A stretch of 64,000 nt of DNA from Myxococcales bacterium (GCA_002716585.1 PBBL01000073.1:22464-86463); one strand, 5' to 3'. Numbered from the stretch's first letter, positions 1 to 8,751 are shown. Numbers and translations are program-made. The notes: generated by a model from the letters alone, not told the origin.

Positions 1-1
1 G

Positions 2-577
2 CTGCTGCACTCGCTCAGCGCGATGCAGGACGACAACTGCTCCATCTCCGAGAAGATGAGCGCGCTGGCCAGCGGCACCCTCTCCCGGCAGCGGGCCGGG
101 ATCCCCGTGCACCAGTGGCCGCTGGCGCAGCTCTCCGAGCGCAGCGCCTGGGACCACAACTACGTCCGGGTCAGCCAGTACATGCAGACCGACCTGTTCA
201 CCGTCGGCGAGAACGAGCTGGTCGAGCTGGTCGCCAGCGTCATGGACTGGCACCGGATCCAGCACATCCTCGTCGAGGACCACGATCATCACCTGGTCGG
301 CCTCATCACCCTCCAGCAGCTCCTCAAGGCGATGATCCACGCCGAGGGGGACGAGGCGCTCCGCGGCCACGCCGTCCGTGAGCTGATGGACCGCGACCCC
401 ATCACCATCACCCCCGACACCCTGACGTTGCACGCCATCCGGTTGATGCGCGATCACAACGTCTCGTGCCTGCCTGTGGTTCAGAACGGCCAGCTCGTCG
501 GCATGATCACCGAGCGCGACTTCCTCAAGATCACCCGCGATCTTCTGGAGGAGCGGCTCGCCACCAACCCCTCTTGA
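2..577 (+). CDS. CBS-pair protein, 3' end only (partial)
   Basis: The reading frame is already open at the left edge of the window, so this is the C-terminal part of a longer protein. The last ~130 residues form a tandem CBS pair: a first repeat around the MQTDLFTV stretch and a second around the LMDRDPITITP stretch, ending in the usual VGMITERDF signature. CBS pairs bind adenine nucleotides and regulate attached enzymes. The segment ahead of the pair (LSRQRAGIPVHQWPLAQL) resembles the tail of glutamate-cysteine-ligase-like (GCS2) proteins that carry a C-terminal CBS pair, but the catalytic part lies outside the window, so that assignment is an inference. The next gene follows after 15 bases, so the two may be cotranscribed. 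Confidence 0.7.
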   Translation: MLHSLSAMQDDNCSISEKMSALASGTLSRQRAGIPVHQWPLAQLSERSAWDHNYVRVSQYMQTDLFTVGENELVELVASVMDWHRIQHILVEDHDHHLVGLITLQQLLKAMIHAEGDEALRGHAVRELMDRDPITITPDTLTLHAIRLMRDHNVSCLPVVQNGQLVGMITERDFLKITRDLLEERLATNPS

Positions 578-592
578 GCCACGTGAGCGCAG

Positions 593-3085
593 ATGAGCTT
601 TGAACGGTTGAAGGCGATCGAACACCACCTGGGGCGCATCGCGACGCGCGTGCGCAACCGGATCGGCGAGGGCGGGTTTGAAGACCCGACGCCGAGCCTG
701 ATCCAGGATTACGCCAGGGACCGCTACGAGCGCGAGGCGGCGCTGCGCGGGTGGCGCAACCTGCGCGCCGGGCGCTCGCTGATGGAGGGCGAGCTGGACG
801 CGCTGGAGCAGCTCGTGCTCCCGCTCCATCGACCGTCACTGGACATCATCGAAGACACCTTCAACGATCCAGACCCGCCCTGGAACGACCTGTGGCAGTA
901 CCAGGCGCAGCTCAGCCAGGCGATCCGGGCGGTGTGCGTCATCAAGATCTACCAAAGCGGTGAGCTGCTGTTCAACAGCACCGCCGTGCTCGTCGCCCCG
1001 GGGCTGGTGATGACCAACCGCCACGTGGCCGAGCAGCTCGCGAGCGGCGTCGGGACCGAGGGGCTGAAGCCGCACCCCGAGCGGAGCGCCGTGATCGACT
1101 TCCGCCAGGAGATCTGGGCCTCGGAGCCGGAGGAGTCCCCGGTCCAGCGCGTTCGCCTGATCCACCCCCACTGGGACATGGCGCTGCTGGAGGTCGACAC
1201 CGTGCCCGACCGCGAGGTGATGACCCTGATGGGCTCCGAGCCTCCCTTCTTCGAGGCCAACAACATCGTCACCATCGGCTACCCCGTCCTCGACACCGAG
1301 CAGGACATCGATCTGCAAGGGCGGGTCTTTCGGGAGCAGTTCAACGTCAAGCGCCTCCAGCCCGGGCAGGCGCTCGGCTACCACCCCACCCCCTCCTACA
1401 ACGGCGACGTGCGGTCGCTCGCCGTCGACTCGTCGTCGCTGGCGATCAACTCGGGCGCGGCGATCATCGACCTCGACACCGGGCGCATGATCGGGCTCCA
1501 GTTCTTCAACATCTACCTCGCGGGCTGCTTCGCCATCCCCACCTGGGAACTCGCTCAGGATCCTCGCCTCGTCGAGGATTGGGGGCTGACCTTTGAGCCG
1601 TCACCGCCGCAACAGGACTCGCCGCCCGCCTGGCTCGCCGCGTGGGAGACGCAGGCGGGCGAGTCGATCGGGGCCGAAGCCCCACCCGCCCAGCTCTCCC
1701 GCCAGAAGCCCCGGCGTGAGGAGGAGCACCGGCTGAACACGGCGATCCTCGGCGGCGACTGGTATGAGCGGTGCGAGGATGAGGACATCGTCGAGGCGCT
1801 CCGCCGCTCGCCCGAGGCCACCGAGGAGCTGCTGCGAGACGTCCTCTCCCCCCAACAGGCCACCGAGGTGGTCGCGGCGCTCAAGGCGCCCGCGTCCCAC
1901 CGGCACAGCTTCTGGCCCAACCCCGACCCAGACCTCCCCGAGCTGGTGTTCGTGCCCGACTTCATGGGCTGCCACCTGAGCCACACCGGGACCGCGCTGA
2001 GTCGGGTCTGGCTCGATCCACAGCGGGTCCTCTCCGGCGAGGTCGCCGAAGCGCTGAAGCTCAGCCCGGACGGCATCCAAGAGGCGCACGGTGAGCGCCC
2101 CATGACCCCCGGCGCCCCGCTGCGCTTCAAGTACGCGCAGCCCCTCCGCCTGTGGCGCCAGGCAGGCTTCGTGGTGCACCCCTTCTCCTTCGACTGGAGG
2201 CACGGCGTCGATCGCAACGCGGACAAGCTCCACCTCTACCTGGAGACGCTCCGCCTGAGCCGCCCCCACGCCACCTTCGCCTTCGTCGCCCACGGCCTCG
2301 GCGGGCTGGTGGCGGCGCTCTACGCCCACCGCCACCGCGCCTGGTCCGACATCATCCAGCGCGCCGTGTTCATCGGCGTCCCCCTCGGCGGCTGCTTCAT
2401 GCCGGTCGAGGCGCTCATTGGCCGCTTCGCCCTGTTCGAGAAGCTGCGCCTGATCAGCGTCAACCCCGACGAGATCGACTTCCCTGGCATGGCCACGACC
2501 CTCCCTGGCCTCCTCGACATGCTCCCGAACCCTCGCCTGTTCGAGGGCTCCGAGGTGCTCTACACCCAAGCAGCCTGGACCGAGGCGGGCATCCCCCAGC
2601 CCTCGCAGCGGTGGCTCGACCACAGCCGCAACATCAAGGCGGCGCTGCTCCAGAGCCCGCTCCTCGACCGCGTCACCTCCCTCGTGTCGGTCGATCACGG
2701 CACGACCGACCACCTCAGGACCTACAGCGACGGCTTCGCCCTCGGACCGCGGGAGGCCCCGGGGGATGGCGTCGTCCCCGCCGAGTCGGCCCTGGTCCGC
2801 GGTGACTTGGAGGCCTACCGCCTCACCTACCCACACGCCGACCTCGTTCAGGAGCCCAACGCCATCACCGCCGTCCGCGACCTGCTCCGCACCGGCTCCT
2901 GCTCCCTTGAGCCGCTCCACCGCCGCGACCTCTCCCAGACCCTGCCCATGCCCCCGGGCACCGACCAGCGCCTCGGCCCCGAGGACGTCCAGGGCCTCCG
3001 TGACCGCTTCAAGACCGGGATCCTCATGTCCCGCGACGTCGACTGGCTCATGATCCCCAACCTCGCCAGCGTCCCAAGCCCCTGA
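593..3085 (+). CDS. Trypsin-like serine protease fused to lipase-like alpha/beta hydrolase
   Basis: 830 residues. After a ~110-residue helical N-terminus comes a trypsin-fold domain: His144 in TNRHVAE, Asp195 in HPHWDMALLE and Ser287 in AINSGAAIID form a plausible triad, and GYPVLD is the usual mid-domain strand. A short linker domain (about 380-430, Glu/Asp-rich and helical) may be an adaptor like those beside proteases in bacterial conflict systems; this is a guess. Residues 450-800 look like an LCAT/PGAP1-type hydrolase (VPDFMGCHLSH, FSFDWRHGVD, GDGVVPAES), but the nucleophile elbow reads AHGLGG: Gly568 sits where Ser is expected, so the lipase half is probably non-catalytic. No signal peptide is visible, so a cytoplasmic location is likely. 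The start has no strong Shine-Dalgarno; the ATG follows the CBS gene closely. Confidence 0.75.
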   Translation: MSFERLKAIEHHLGRIATRVRNRIGEGGFEDPTPSLIQDYARDRYEREAALRGWRNLRAGRSLMEGELDALEQLVLPLHRPSLDIIEDTFNDPDPPWNDLWQYQAQLSQAIRAVCVIKIYQSGELLFNSTAVLVAPGLVMTNRHVAEQLASGVGTEGLKPHPERSAVIDFRQEIWASEPEESPVQRVRLIHPHWDMALLEVDTVPDREVMTLMGSEPPFFEANNIVTIGYPVLDTEQDIDLQGRVFREQFNVKRLQPGQALGYHPTPSYNGDVRSLAVDSSSLAINSGAAIIDLDTGRMIGLQFFNIYLAGCFAIPTWELAQDPRLVEDWGLTFEPSPPQQDSPPAWLAAWETQAGESIGAEAPPAQLSRQKPRREEEHRLNTAILGGDWYERCEDEDIVEALRRSPEATEELLRDVLSPQQATEVVAALKAPASHRHSFWPNPDPDLPELVFVPDFMGCHLSHTGTALSRVWLDPQRVLSGEVAEALKLSPDGIQEAHGERPMTPGAPLRFKYAQPLRLWRQAGFVVHPFSFDWRHGVDRNADKLHLYLETLRLSRPHATFAFVAHGLGGLVAALYAHRHRAWSDIIQRAVFIGVPLGGCFMPVEALIGRFALFEKLRLISVNPDEIDFPGMATTLPGLLDMLPNPRLFEGSEVLYTQAAWTEAGIPQPSQRWLDHSRNIKAALLQSPLLDRVTSLVSVDHGTTDHLRTYSDGFALGPREAPGDGVVPAESALVRGDLEAYRLTYPHADLVQEPNAITAVRDLLRTGSCSLEPLHRRDLSQTLPMPPGTDQRLGPEDVQGLRDRFKTGILMSRDVDWLMIPNLASVPSP

Positions 3086-3138
3086 GCCTCCAGAGCAACC
3101 TGAACCGATATTCCCTATTGCGCTCCACGGCCATTACC

Positions 3139-3152
3139 GGTCTCATGAGACC
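3139..3152. promoter_or_regulatory. Perfect 14-bp palindrome, candidate operator
   Basis: GGTCTCATGAGACC is a perfect palindrome in the 148-base gap ahead of the MopE-repeat lipoprotein. It lies about 20 bases upstream of a candidate extended -10 element, at roughly -49 to -36 from the predicted start of transcription, where a regulator could bind. No matching regulator gene is next to it. Confidence 0.35.
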
Positions 3153-3172
3153 TCGTTCCGGTTCACGATCTC

Positions 3173-3181
3173 TGCTATGCT
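3173..3181 (+). promoter_or_regulatory. Candidate extended -10 promoter (TGcTATGCT)
   Basis: A TG dinucleotide, one base, then TATGCT matches an extended -10 element. No good -35 hexamer is seen at 16-18 bases upstream, which is tolerated for extended -10 promoters. Predicted transcription start is near 3188, giving a ~45-base leader to the ATG at 3234. Confidence 0.4.
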
Positions 3182-3233
3182 CGCCGACTGGAACCATAAG
3201 GGACCGTTCTCCCCCCGCATGCAGGAGTCGCTG

Positions 3234-5165
3234 ATGAAGTTCCAAAGGGTGTTGTTCTGGTTGTTGGCGAGCGCCGTGTGCGTCAGCCTGGGCGCAGGAT
3301 GCGCCGACCCACCTCCCAGCGGAACGGGAGAGACGAGCGGCGACACGAGCGGCGGCGATGGCCAGGGGGCTGGCGGCGGCGACGGCGGCACCTCAGGCTC
3401 CACCACCGGCGGCGGGGTCCTCACCAGCGGCACCAGCGGCGTCACGACCGGCACGGGTGGGACCACCCCGACCAACAACGCCACCACCGGCGGCACCACC
3501 GGGACGACCGGGACGACCGGAGGCACCACAGGTGGGACCACCGGCGGGACGACCGGTGGAACGACTGGCGGCGAGGACGATCCGTTCGAGTGTGACCCCG
3601 AGCCGGAGGAGGCGTGCGACGGCCTCGACAACAACTGCAACGGTCAGGTCGACGAGGGCTGCTCCTGCGGAGCCGCCAGCGAGCAGCCCTGCTACGCGGG
3701 GCCTGCAGGGACCATCAACGTGGGCATCTGCCGCCAGGGCGTCCAGATCTGCGAGGTGGAGTTCTTCGGCGAGTGCGAGGGGGCTGTGCTGCCCGAGGTC
3801 GAGCTGTGCGACGGGCTGGATAACGACTGCGACGGGTCCATCGACGAGGCCTTCGACGCGGGCACGCCTTGTGACATGGGGCAGGGCTCCTGCGTCTCCC
3901 AGGGGGTGTACGTCTGCAACGCGGCGGGTGACGGCGTGACCTGCACCGCCATGGCCGTCGAGCCGGGCGACGAGCTGTGCGACAGCCTCGACAACGACTG
4001 CGACGGCTCCATCGACGAGGACTTCACGCTGCTGCGCGAGGCCTGCACCGTGGGCGTCGGCGCCTGCGCCAACAGCGGCATCGAGGTCTGCACCGACGAC
4101 GGCGTCGGGACCGCCTGCAGCGCCGAGCCGCTCGCCCCCTCGGAGGAGCTGTGCGACGGCATCGACAACAACTGCAACGAGTCGGTCGACGAGGCCTTCC
4201 CCGAGCTGGGCCAGCCCTGCTCGGTCGGCGAGGGCGTCTGCGCCCGCGAGGGGACCTGGATCTGCGCGGGCGATGGCCGCGGCGTGGTCTGTGACGCGAC
4301 CCCGGGCGACCCTCAAGGCCCCGAGATCTGCGACGAGCTGGACAACGACTGCAACGGCCAGGTCGATGAGCTGCCCGAGTGCAACAACCACCCGCCGGAC
4401 GTGGTCTGCCCCGGCGAGATGGACGTCGCGACCCTCGACACCGCGAGCCTGACCGCGCAGGCGACCGATCAGGACGGCGACGCGATGACCTACCGCTGGG
4501 AGTTGGTCTCCGCCCCGATGGGCAGCGGCTCCATGCCCACGCCCACCAACCAGCTCACCACCTCGATCTGGATGGACATCGCGGGCGACTTCCGGCTTCG
4601 GTTCACCGCCACCGACCAGAACGACACCTCGTCCAGCTGCGAGACCCTCGTCCACTCCGTCCCCAGCGAGCAGTTCCGCGTGGAGCTGCTCTGGAACATC
4701 GGCGCCCCGAGCGACGACTCCGACGTGGACCTCCACCTGCTCCACACCGGCCGCGGCGGCTCCTGGGAGGGGGGCGACGACTGCCACTTCCGCAACTGCA
4801 CCGGCTCCGGCCTCAGCTGGGGCGCCGCTGGCCAGGACGACGACCCTCGCCTCGACGTCGATGACGTCGAAGGGTTCGGCCCTGAGAACATCAACATCGA
4901 CGACCCGGAGGACGCGACCTACCGCATCGGCGTCCACTTCTGGGACGACGACTCCTTCGGCGACACGACCGTGGTGCTGCGGATCTACTGCAACGCCCAG
5001 CTCATCCGTGAGTTCGAGCCGGTCACGCTCTCGGCGGTCTCACCCAACAACGCCGACAACGACTTCTGGATCGCCGCGGACGTCACCTGGGCAGGCCCCA
5101 TCTGCACGGTCAGCGAGTTCGGAAGCGCCGGAAACCGCCAGATCGTCCGCCAGGGCGACCTGTAG
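3234..5165 (+). CDS. MopE-like repeat lipoprotein
   Basis: Predicted 643-residue secreted lipoprotein. I use the ATG at 3234, not the earlier in-frame ATG at 3177, because it has AGGAG six bases upstream and opens directly into a signal peptide with lipobox LGAGC (lipidated Cys23). A Gly/Thr-rich low-complexity linker (~90 residues) follows. Then come five CDxxDNxCxGxxDE motifs (for example CDGLDNNCNGQVDEGC), spaced by Cys-containing segments; this motif defines MopE-type surface proteins and is thought to bind metal. A PKD/Ig-like domain (ATDQDGDAMTYRWELV) and a C-terminal beta domain with DSDVDLHLLH and GSWEGGDDCHF complete the protein. It probably sits on the outer membrane facing outward. 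Substrate and partner are unknown. Confidence 0.85.
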   Translation: MKFQRVLFWLLASAVCVSLGAGCADPPPSGTGETSGDTSGGDGQGAGGGDGGTSGSTTGGGVLTSGTSGVTTGTGGTTPTNNATTGGTTGTTGTTGGTTGGTTGGTTGGTTGGEDDPFECDPEPEEACDGLDNNCNGQVDEGCSCGAASEQPCYAGPAGTINVGICRQGVQICEVEFFGECEGAVLPEVELCDGLDNDCDGSIDEAFDAGTPCDMGQGSCVSQGVYVCNAAGDGVTCTAMAVEPGDELCDSLDNDCDGSIDEDFTLLREACTVGVGACANSGIEVCTDDGVGTACSAEPLAPSEELCDGIDNNCNESVDEAFPELGQPCSVGEGVCAREGTWICAGDGRGVVCDATPGDPQGPEICDELDNDCNGQVDELPECNNHPPDVVCPGEMDVATLDTASLTAQATDQDGDAMTYRWELVSAPMGSGSMPTPTNQLTTSIWMDIAGDFRLRFTATDQNDTSSSCETLVHSVPSEQFRVELLWNIGAPSDDSDVDLHLLHTGRGGSWEGGDDCHFRNCTGSGLSWGAAGQDDDPRLDVDDVEGFGPENINIDDPEDATYRIGVHFWDDDSFGDTTVVLRIYCNAQLIREFEPVTLSAVSPNNADNDFWIAADVTWAGPICTVSEFGSAGNRQIVRQGDL

Positions 5166-5184
5166 CCACCCGACAACGCGCCCC

Positions 5185-5835
5185 TCAGGGCGCGAGCCGC
5201 CGAGGCGCCTCCCAGGCGCCGTCCTCAGCCCGGCGGTAGACGAAGCGATCGTGCAGCCGGTTGCTCCTCCCCTGCCAGAACTCGATCACCTCAAGCTCCA
5301 CGCGGTACCCGCCCCAGTGCGGCGGGCGAGGGATCGGCTTATCGGCGAACTCCTCCTCGCGGGCCTCGAAGGACGCCTTGAGCGCGTCCCGGGAGGCGAT
5401 CTCCTCGCTCTGCGGCGAGGCCCAGGCGCCGACGCGGCTCCCGCGGGGGCGGGCCTCGAAGTAGGCGTCGGACTCCTCGGCGGCGATCCGCGACGCCTTG
5501 CCCTCGACCCGCACCTGCCGCTCCAACGCGCCCCACCAGAACACGAGCGCCGCCCGCCCCGTGGCGTCCACCTCGCGCCCCTTGCGGCTGGTGTAATTGG
5601 TGTAGAAGACGAACCCGCGGGCGTCGTAGGACTTGAGCAGCACGAACCGGACCGACGGCGCCCCCTCCTCCGACACCGTCGCGACGGCCATGGCGTTGGG
5701 CTCCAGCACCTGCTCGCTGTCGCGGGCGTCTTCGAACCAGGCCTGGAACAGATCGAGGGGGTCGGTCGGGAGCTCATCGGCTTCGAGGCTACCTGCGCGG
5801 TAGTCACGGCGTAGATCCTGAACGGGCTTGGACAT
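5185..5835 (-). CDS. pdxH: Pyridoxamine 5'-phosphate oxidase
   Basis: FMN-dependent oxidase that converts pyridoxine or pyridoxamine 5'-phosphate to pyridoxal 5'-phosphate, the last step of vitamin B6 synthesis and salvage, in the cytoplasm. The 216-residue product matches the family length. Signatures are DPLDLFQAWFEDA, the FMN-binding RFVLLKSYDARGFVFYTN and SRKGRE segments, FWWGALERQVRVEG and the C-terminal IEFWQGRSNRLHDRF with final RRLAP. The ATG at 5835 gives a standard N-terminus and has AGGTGA about five bases upstream. Its stop lies 19 bases from the stop of the convergent lipoprotein gene, and it is divergent from the MarR gene across a 284-base AT-richer gap. Confidence 0.96.
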   Translation of the reverse strand: MSKPVQDLRRDYRAGSLEADELPTDPLDLFQAWFEDARDSEQVLEPNAMAVATVSEEGAPSVRFVLLKSYDARGFVFYTNYTSRKGREVDATGRAALVFWWGALERQVRVEGKASRIAAEESDAYFEARPRGSRVGAWASPQSEEIASRDALKASFEAREEEFADKPIPRPPHWGGYRVELEVIEFWQGRSNRLHDRFVYRRAEDGAWEAPRRLAP

Positions 5836-6015
5836 CTGGGTCACCTGACGCAGGGAGTTGATCGGAACGAACCCGCGCTGATGGGTTCGGCTACCCTGTG
5901 TATGCACGATGACGGCCGGGTTCGTCGAGCCCTGCCGCCTCATCGCCCAAACGTTCCCCTGAGCAAAACAAATCGTTCAAAAACATATAACAGAGCCTCG
6001 ATTGTTCGGCTGTTG

Positions 6016-6044
6016 TTGACACGCTGGCCACAAATCCTTATTTA
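6016..6044 (+). promoter_or_regulatory. Candidate sigma-70 promoter of the MarR gene
   Basis: A perfect TTGACA is followed 17 bases later by TATTTA, within the AT-richer gap between pdxH and the MarR gene. Predicted transcription start is near 6051, about 70 bases before the ATG. MarR proteins usually repress their own promoter, so an operator may overlap this site, but I could not identify a clear palindrome. Confidence 0.45.
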
Positions 6045-6119
6045 TCGCCGTGTAAGAAAACACCCCACAGCGGTTGGAGCGACAACACATGGCAGGGTTA
6101 CATCGGAGGTGAGCAGCGG

Positions 6120-6551
6120 ATGGCTCAGGATATTCTTGAACCAAACGTCTTCCTCAACCTGATTCGGGCGCATGAGCGCTATTGGGGGGAGGTCGCTCGA
6201 TTCTTGAAGGGGCGAAACCTGACCGTGCAGCAGTACCACGTGCTGCAGATCCTGGGCTCGCAGGCGGCCGACGAGGGGCTGCCGATGTTGACCATCGCCG
6301 ACGCGCTGCCCAACCGGGTCCCCGACGTGACGCGGCTGATCAACCGCATGGAGCGCGACGGCCTCGTGCACCGGGCCCGCTCTCAGGAGGATCGCCGCGT
6401 GGTCCAGGTGAGCTTGACCGGCAAGGGCAGGGAGCTGGTCGACGTGCACGACGAGCTGACGCGCTTTCACACCAGGCAGCTCAGCCACATGGAGCGCGAC
6501 GAGCTGTCGCAGCTTAACGAGCTGTTGGTGAGGATGCTGGAGGGGGCCTGA
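6120..6551 (+). CDS. MarR-family transcriptional regulator
   Basis: 143-residue winged-helix DNA-binding protein of MarR type. The recognition helix region is NRVPDVTRLINRMERDGLV and the wing carries the family signature DRRVVQVSLTGKG; N- and C-terminal helices would form the dimer interface. Such proteins bind palindromes as dimers and are released by small phenolic or oxidant ligands. A strong GGAGGTGA lies eight bases before the ATG. It is divergent from pdxH; whether it controls pdxH is not shown by the sequence. No efflux pump or hydrolase target lies nearby. Confidence 0.92.
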   Translation: MAQDILEPNVFLNLIRAHERYWGEVARFLKGRNLTVQQYHVLQILGSQAADEGLPMLTIADALPNRVPDVTRLINRMERDGLVHRARSQEDRRVVQVSLTGKGRELVDVHDELTRFHTRQLSHMERDELSQLNELLVRMLEGA

Positions 6552-6564
6552 CGGCGGCCGCGCG

Positions 6565-6816
6565 TCAGGGGACGGCGATCGCCTCTTGAGGCAGGAGCAC
6601 GGGGAGCCCGTCACGGATCGGGTAGAGGGCCTGCTGGTCGTCGCGGAGGAGCCCGCCCTGGAGGGGCTCCGAGAGGGCGACGCCGTCATCGCGCGCAAGC
6701 TCCCCCTGAGCGATCATGGCGTTGAGGCGCTCGATCAGCTCAGGCTCGGCGAGCGTGAGCCGCTGGTGCGTCCTGGGGCACCGCAGCCGCTCCAGGATGT
6801 TGGCGAGCGTGGACAT
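6565..6816 (-). CDS. Trm112-like / UPF0434 family protein
   Basis: Short protein (83 residues from the ATG at 6816) of the Trm112 family: LERLRCPRTHQRL near the N-terminus and LYPIRDGLPVLLPQEA at the C-terminus are the diagnostic blocks. Only one Cys is left of the zinc ribbon, as in many bacterial members, so zinc binding is unlikely. Trm112 partners with methyltransferases in eukaryotes; the bacterial role is poorly defined. An alternative TTG start at 6825 overlaps the stop of the upstream TerB-like gene and has GGAG at good spacing, so translational coupling is possible. Confidence 0.85.
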   Translation of the reverse strand: MSTLANILERLRCPRTHQRLTLAEPELIERLNAMIAQGELARDDGVALSEPLQGGLLRDDQQALYPIRDGLPVLLPQEAIAVP

Positions 6817-6821
6817 GGCGA

Positions 6822-7415
6822 TCAAAGATCTCCGAGCCGGGTGTTGGCGAGGCCCAGCTCACCGACGATATCCTTGATGATCTGACGCTCCCCCTCGCTG
6901 ACCTTGTCGCCAAAGAGGCCCAGGAAGCCGCCGGAGGCGTTGGCGATCTCAAAGCTGAGCGAGACGAGGTCGCTCTTGGCCTCGGTCGCCTTGTCCGCAG
7001 GGAGCAGCTCATAGATGCGACGGATCGCGCTGAGGCAGACCTCAAGGAACTCGTCGGCGGGCCTGCGCTCAAGGAGGTCGTTGAGGAAGGCGTAGGCCTC
7101 CCCGTTGGCGTCCAGCCCTTGAGCCTCGGCGGCCTCCAGGATGCGAGCGCGCTCGTTGGCGCTGACGTCCCCATCGGCCCAGGCCACGTAGACCAGCGGG
7201 ATGAGGGGGAAGACCGCGCAGGTGCTCGCTCCAAAGCCCAGATCCACGAGGTGCTCGGACAGCTCACGATCGGAGATGTTCAGCCTCTCCGAGACCGCCT
7301 CGATGTCCTGCTCGCGCGCCTCGGCCAGCTCCTCCTGGTACTTCTTCTCCTTGCGGCGCTCGATCTCACGCTCCTGGAAGTACTTTTCCTCTTCGTCGCT
7401 CGGCTTGTGCACCAT
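6822..7415 (-). CDS. TerB-like (tellurite resistance family) protein
   Basis: 197 residues. A highly charged N-terminal helix (about 1-50) is followed by an all-helical TerB-like domain with acidic motif AWADGDVSANERARILEAA (residues ~75-100), typical of the metal-binding helix of TerB proteins. The second half has FGDKVSEGERQIIKDIV. A cytoplasmic location is likely. TerB domains occur in tellurite-resistance and stress complexes, but no other ter genes are present, so a tellurite function is not supported. AGAGG precedes the ATG by six bases. The stop overlaps the start region of the Trm112-like gene, which suggests one operon. Confidence 0.7.
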   Translation of the reverse strand: MVHKPSDEEEKYFQEREIERRKEKKYQEELAEAREQDIEAVSERLNISDRELSEHLVDLGFGASTCAVFPLIPLVYVAWADGDVSANERARILEAAEAQGLDANGEAYAFLNDLLERRPADEFLEVCLSAIRRIYELLPADKATEAKSDLVSLSFEIANASGGFLGLFGDKVSEGERQIIKDIVGELGLANTRLGDL

Positions 7416-7557
7416 GGTAGACCTCTTCTATCAAGCGGTGTGGGGAGTCGGCCACCGCGGTACTCGCGACCGACTCCGGCGTCAACACCACTCCGCGTCA
7501 CGTGTGGCATGAAACAGAGCGACCCACCACCAGAGGGGGGCTGCTCGCGCGCCCGCG

Positions 7558-7587
7558 AGTATAGGCAGGGCCTGGCGAGAGAATCAA
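7558..7587 (-). promoter_or_regulatory. Candidate sigma-70 promoter of the TerB-Trm112 unit
   Basis: On the minus strand TTGATT (7582-7587) is followed after 18 bases by TATACT (7558-7563), a 5/6 match to the -10 consensus. The site lies in the 211-base gap after the prfA stop, so it would drive the TerB-like gene with a leader of about 135 bases. That leader starts with a GC-rich inverted repeat (CTCGCG...CGCGAG). Confidence 0.5.
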
Positions 7588-7626
7588 CCGCAACCGACGC
7601 TGGCGCGCGATCCCTGCCGCCCTGGC

Positions 7627-8709
7627 TCAAGCGCTCTGGTGCTGCAGCTCGCGCAGCGCTTCGGCCTGGAAGTGGGTGGTCAGCGGCTCGAAGACGTGCT
7701 CCAGGCTCCCCTCGATGACCTGATCGAGCTTGTAGAGGGTCAACCCGATGCGGTGATCGGTCACCCGGTTCTGGGGGTAGTTGTAGGTGCGGATCCGTTC
7801 GGAGCGGTCGCCGGTGCCGACCTGCGAGCGGCGCGTGTCGCCCAGCTCGTCGCTCTGGGCCTGCTGCTCCAGCTCCAGCAACCTGGACTTGAGGATCTTC
7901 ATCGCCCGGGCCTTGTTCTTGTGTTGGCTGCGCTCGTCCTGGCACTGAACGACCAGGCCGGTGGGCTGGTGGGTGATGCGCACGGCGGAGTCGGTCGTGT
8001 TGACGTGCTGACCGCCCGCCCCCGACGCCCGGTAGTAGTCGATCTTGAGGTCGCTGTTGTCGATGTGGACCTCGACGTCCTCGGCCTCGGGCATGATCGC
8101 CACCGTGCAGGTCGACGTGTGGATCCGCCCCTGGGACTCGGTCACGGGGACCCGCTGCACGCGGTGCACCCCGCCCTCGTACTTGAAGCTGCTGTAGACG
8201 CCGTCACCGCCCACGAGCGCGATCACCTCCTTGAAGCCGCCCAGGTCGTTCTCGCTGGAGCTGAGGATCTCCACCTTCCACCCGCGCTGCTCGGCGTAGC
8301 GCGAGTACATGCGGAACAGATCCATGGCGAACAGCGACGCCTCGTCCCCGCCCGCGCCCGCCCGCACCTCCAGGATGACATTGCGCCCGTCGTTGGGGTC
8401 GGTGGGCAGCAGCAGCAGCTTGATCGCCTCCTCCAGGGTGGCGATCTCCTCCTTGAGGCGCTCCTGCTCCAGCTGAGCCAGCTCGCGCATCTCGGGGTCG
8501 TCGTCCTTGAGCAGCTCAACGTTCTCGGCCAGCTCCTCCTGCGCCGCCGTGTAGCGGCGGTAGGTCATGACCAGCTCCTCGACCTGGGAGTGCTCGCGCG
8601 CGTAGTTGCGCAGCGCCTTCGGATCGGTGGCGATGTCGGGTTGGGAGAGGAGCCTGTTCAGCTCCTGATAGCGCGCTTCGATGTCGCGCAGATCGGGTAG
8701 GTTGCTCAT
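7627..8709 (-). CDS. prfA: Peptide chain release factor 1
   Basis: Class I release factor that reads UAA and UAG in the ribosomal A site and triggers peptidyl-tRNA hydrolysis. The 360-residue length matches RF1. Gly232-Gly233-Gln234 is the catalytic GGQ (in GAGGQHVNTTDSAVRITH) and Pro188-Val189-Thr190 is the RF1-type PxT codon-recognition tripeptide, which separates it from RF2 (SPF). The methyltransferase PrmC, often next to prfA, is not here. The 173-base region upstream contains a 7-bp GC-only hairpin close to the start. Confidence 0.98.
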   Translation of the reverse strand: MSNLPDLRDIEARYQELNRLLSQPDIATDPKALRNYAREHSQVEELVMTYRRYTAAQEELAENVELLKDDDPEMRELAQLEQERLKEEIATLEEAIKLLLLPTDPNDGRNVILEVRAGAGGDEASLFAMDLFRMYSRYAEQRGWKVEILSSSENDLGGFKEVIALVGGDGVYSSFKYEGGVHRVQRVPVTESQGRIHTSTCTVAIMPEAEDVEVHIDNSDLKIDYYRASGAGGQHVNTTDSAVRITHQPTGLVVQCQDERSQHKNKARAMKILKSRLLELEQQAQSDELGDTRRSQVGTGDRSERIRTYNYPQNRVTDHRIGLTLYKLDQVIEGSLEHVFEPLTTHFQAEALRELQHQSA

Positions 8710-8733
8710 GGATCGCTCCGCTGGTGCAGGACA

Positions 8734-8751
8734 CGCGCGTAGAGACGCGCG
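8734..8751. other. GC-rich hairpin in the prfA leader
   Basis: CGCGCGT, a 4-base loop, then ACGCGCG form a perfect 7-bp stem about 25 bases ahead of the prfA ATG. It has no U-tract, so it is not a typical terminator; it could influence prfA translation or simply reflect high GC. Confidence 0.3.

Noticed and set aside
6822..7415. Tellurite resistance operon
   Set aside because: A single TerB-like domain without terC, terD or terE neighbours does not support it.
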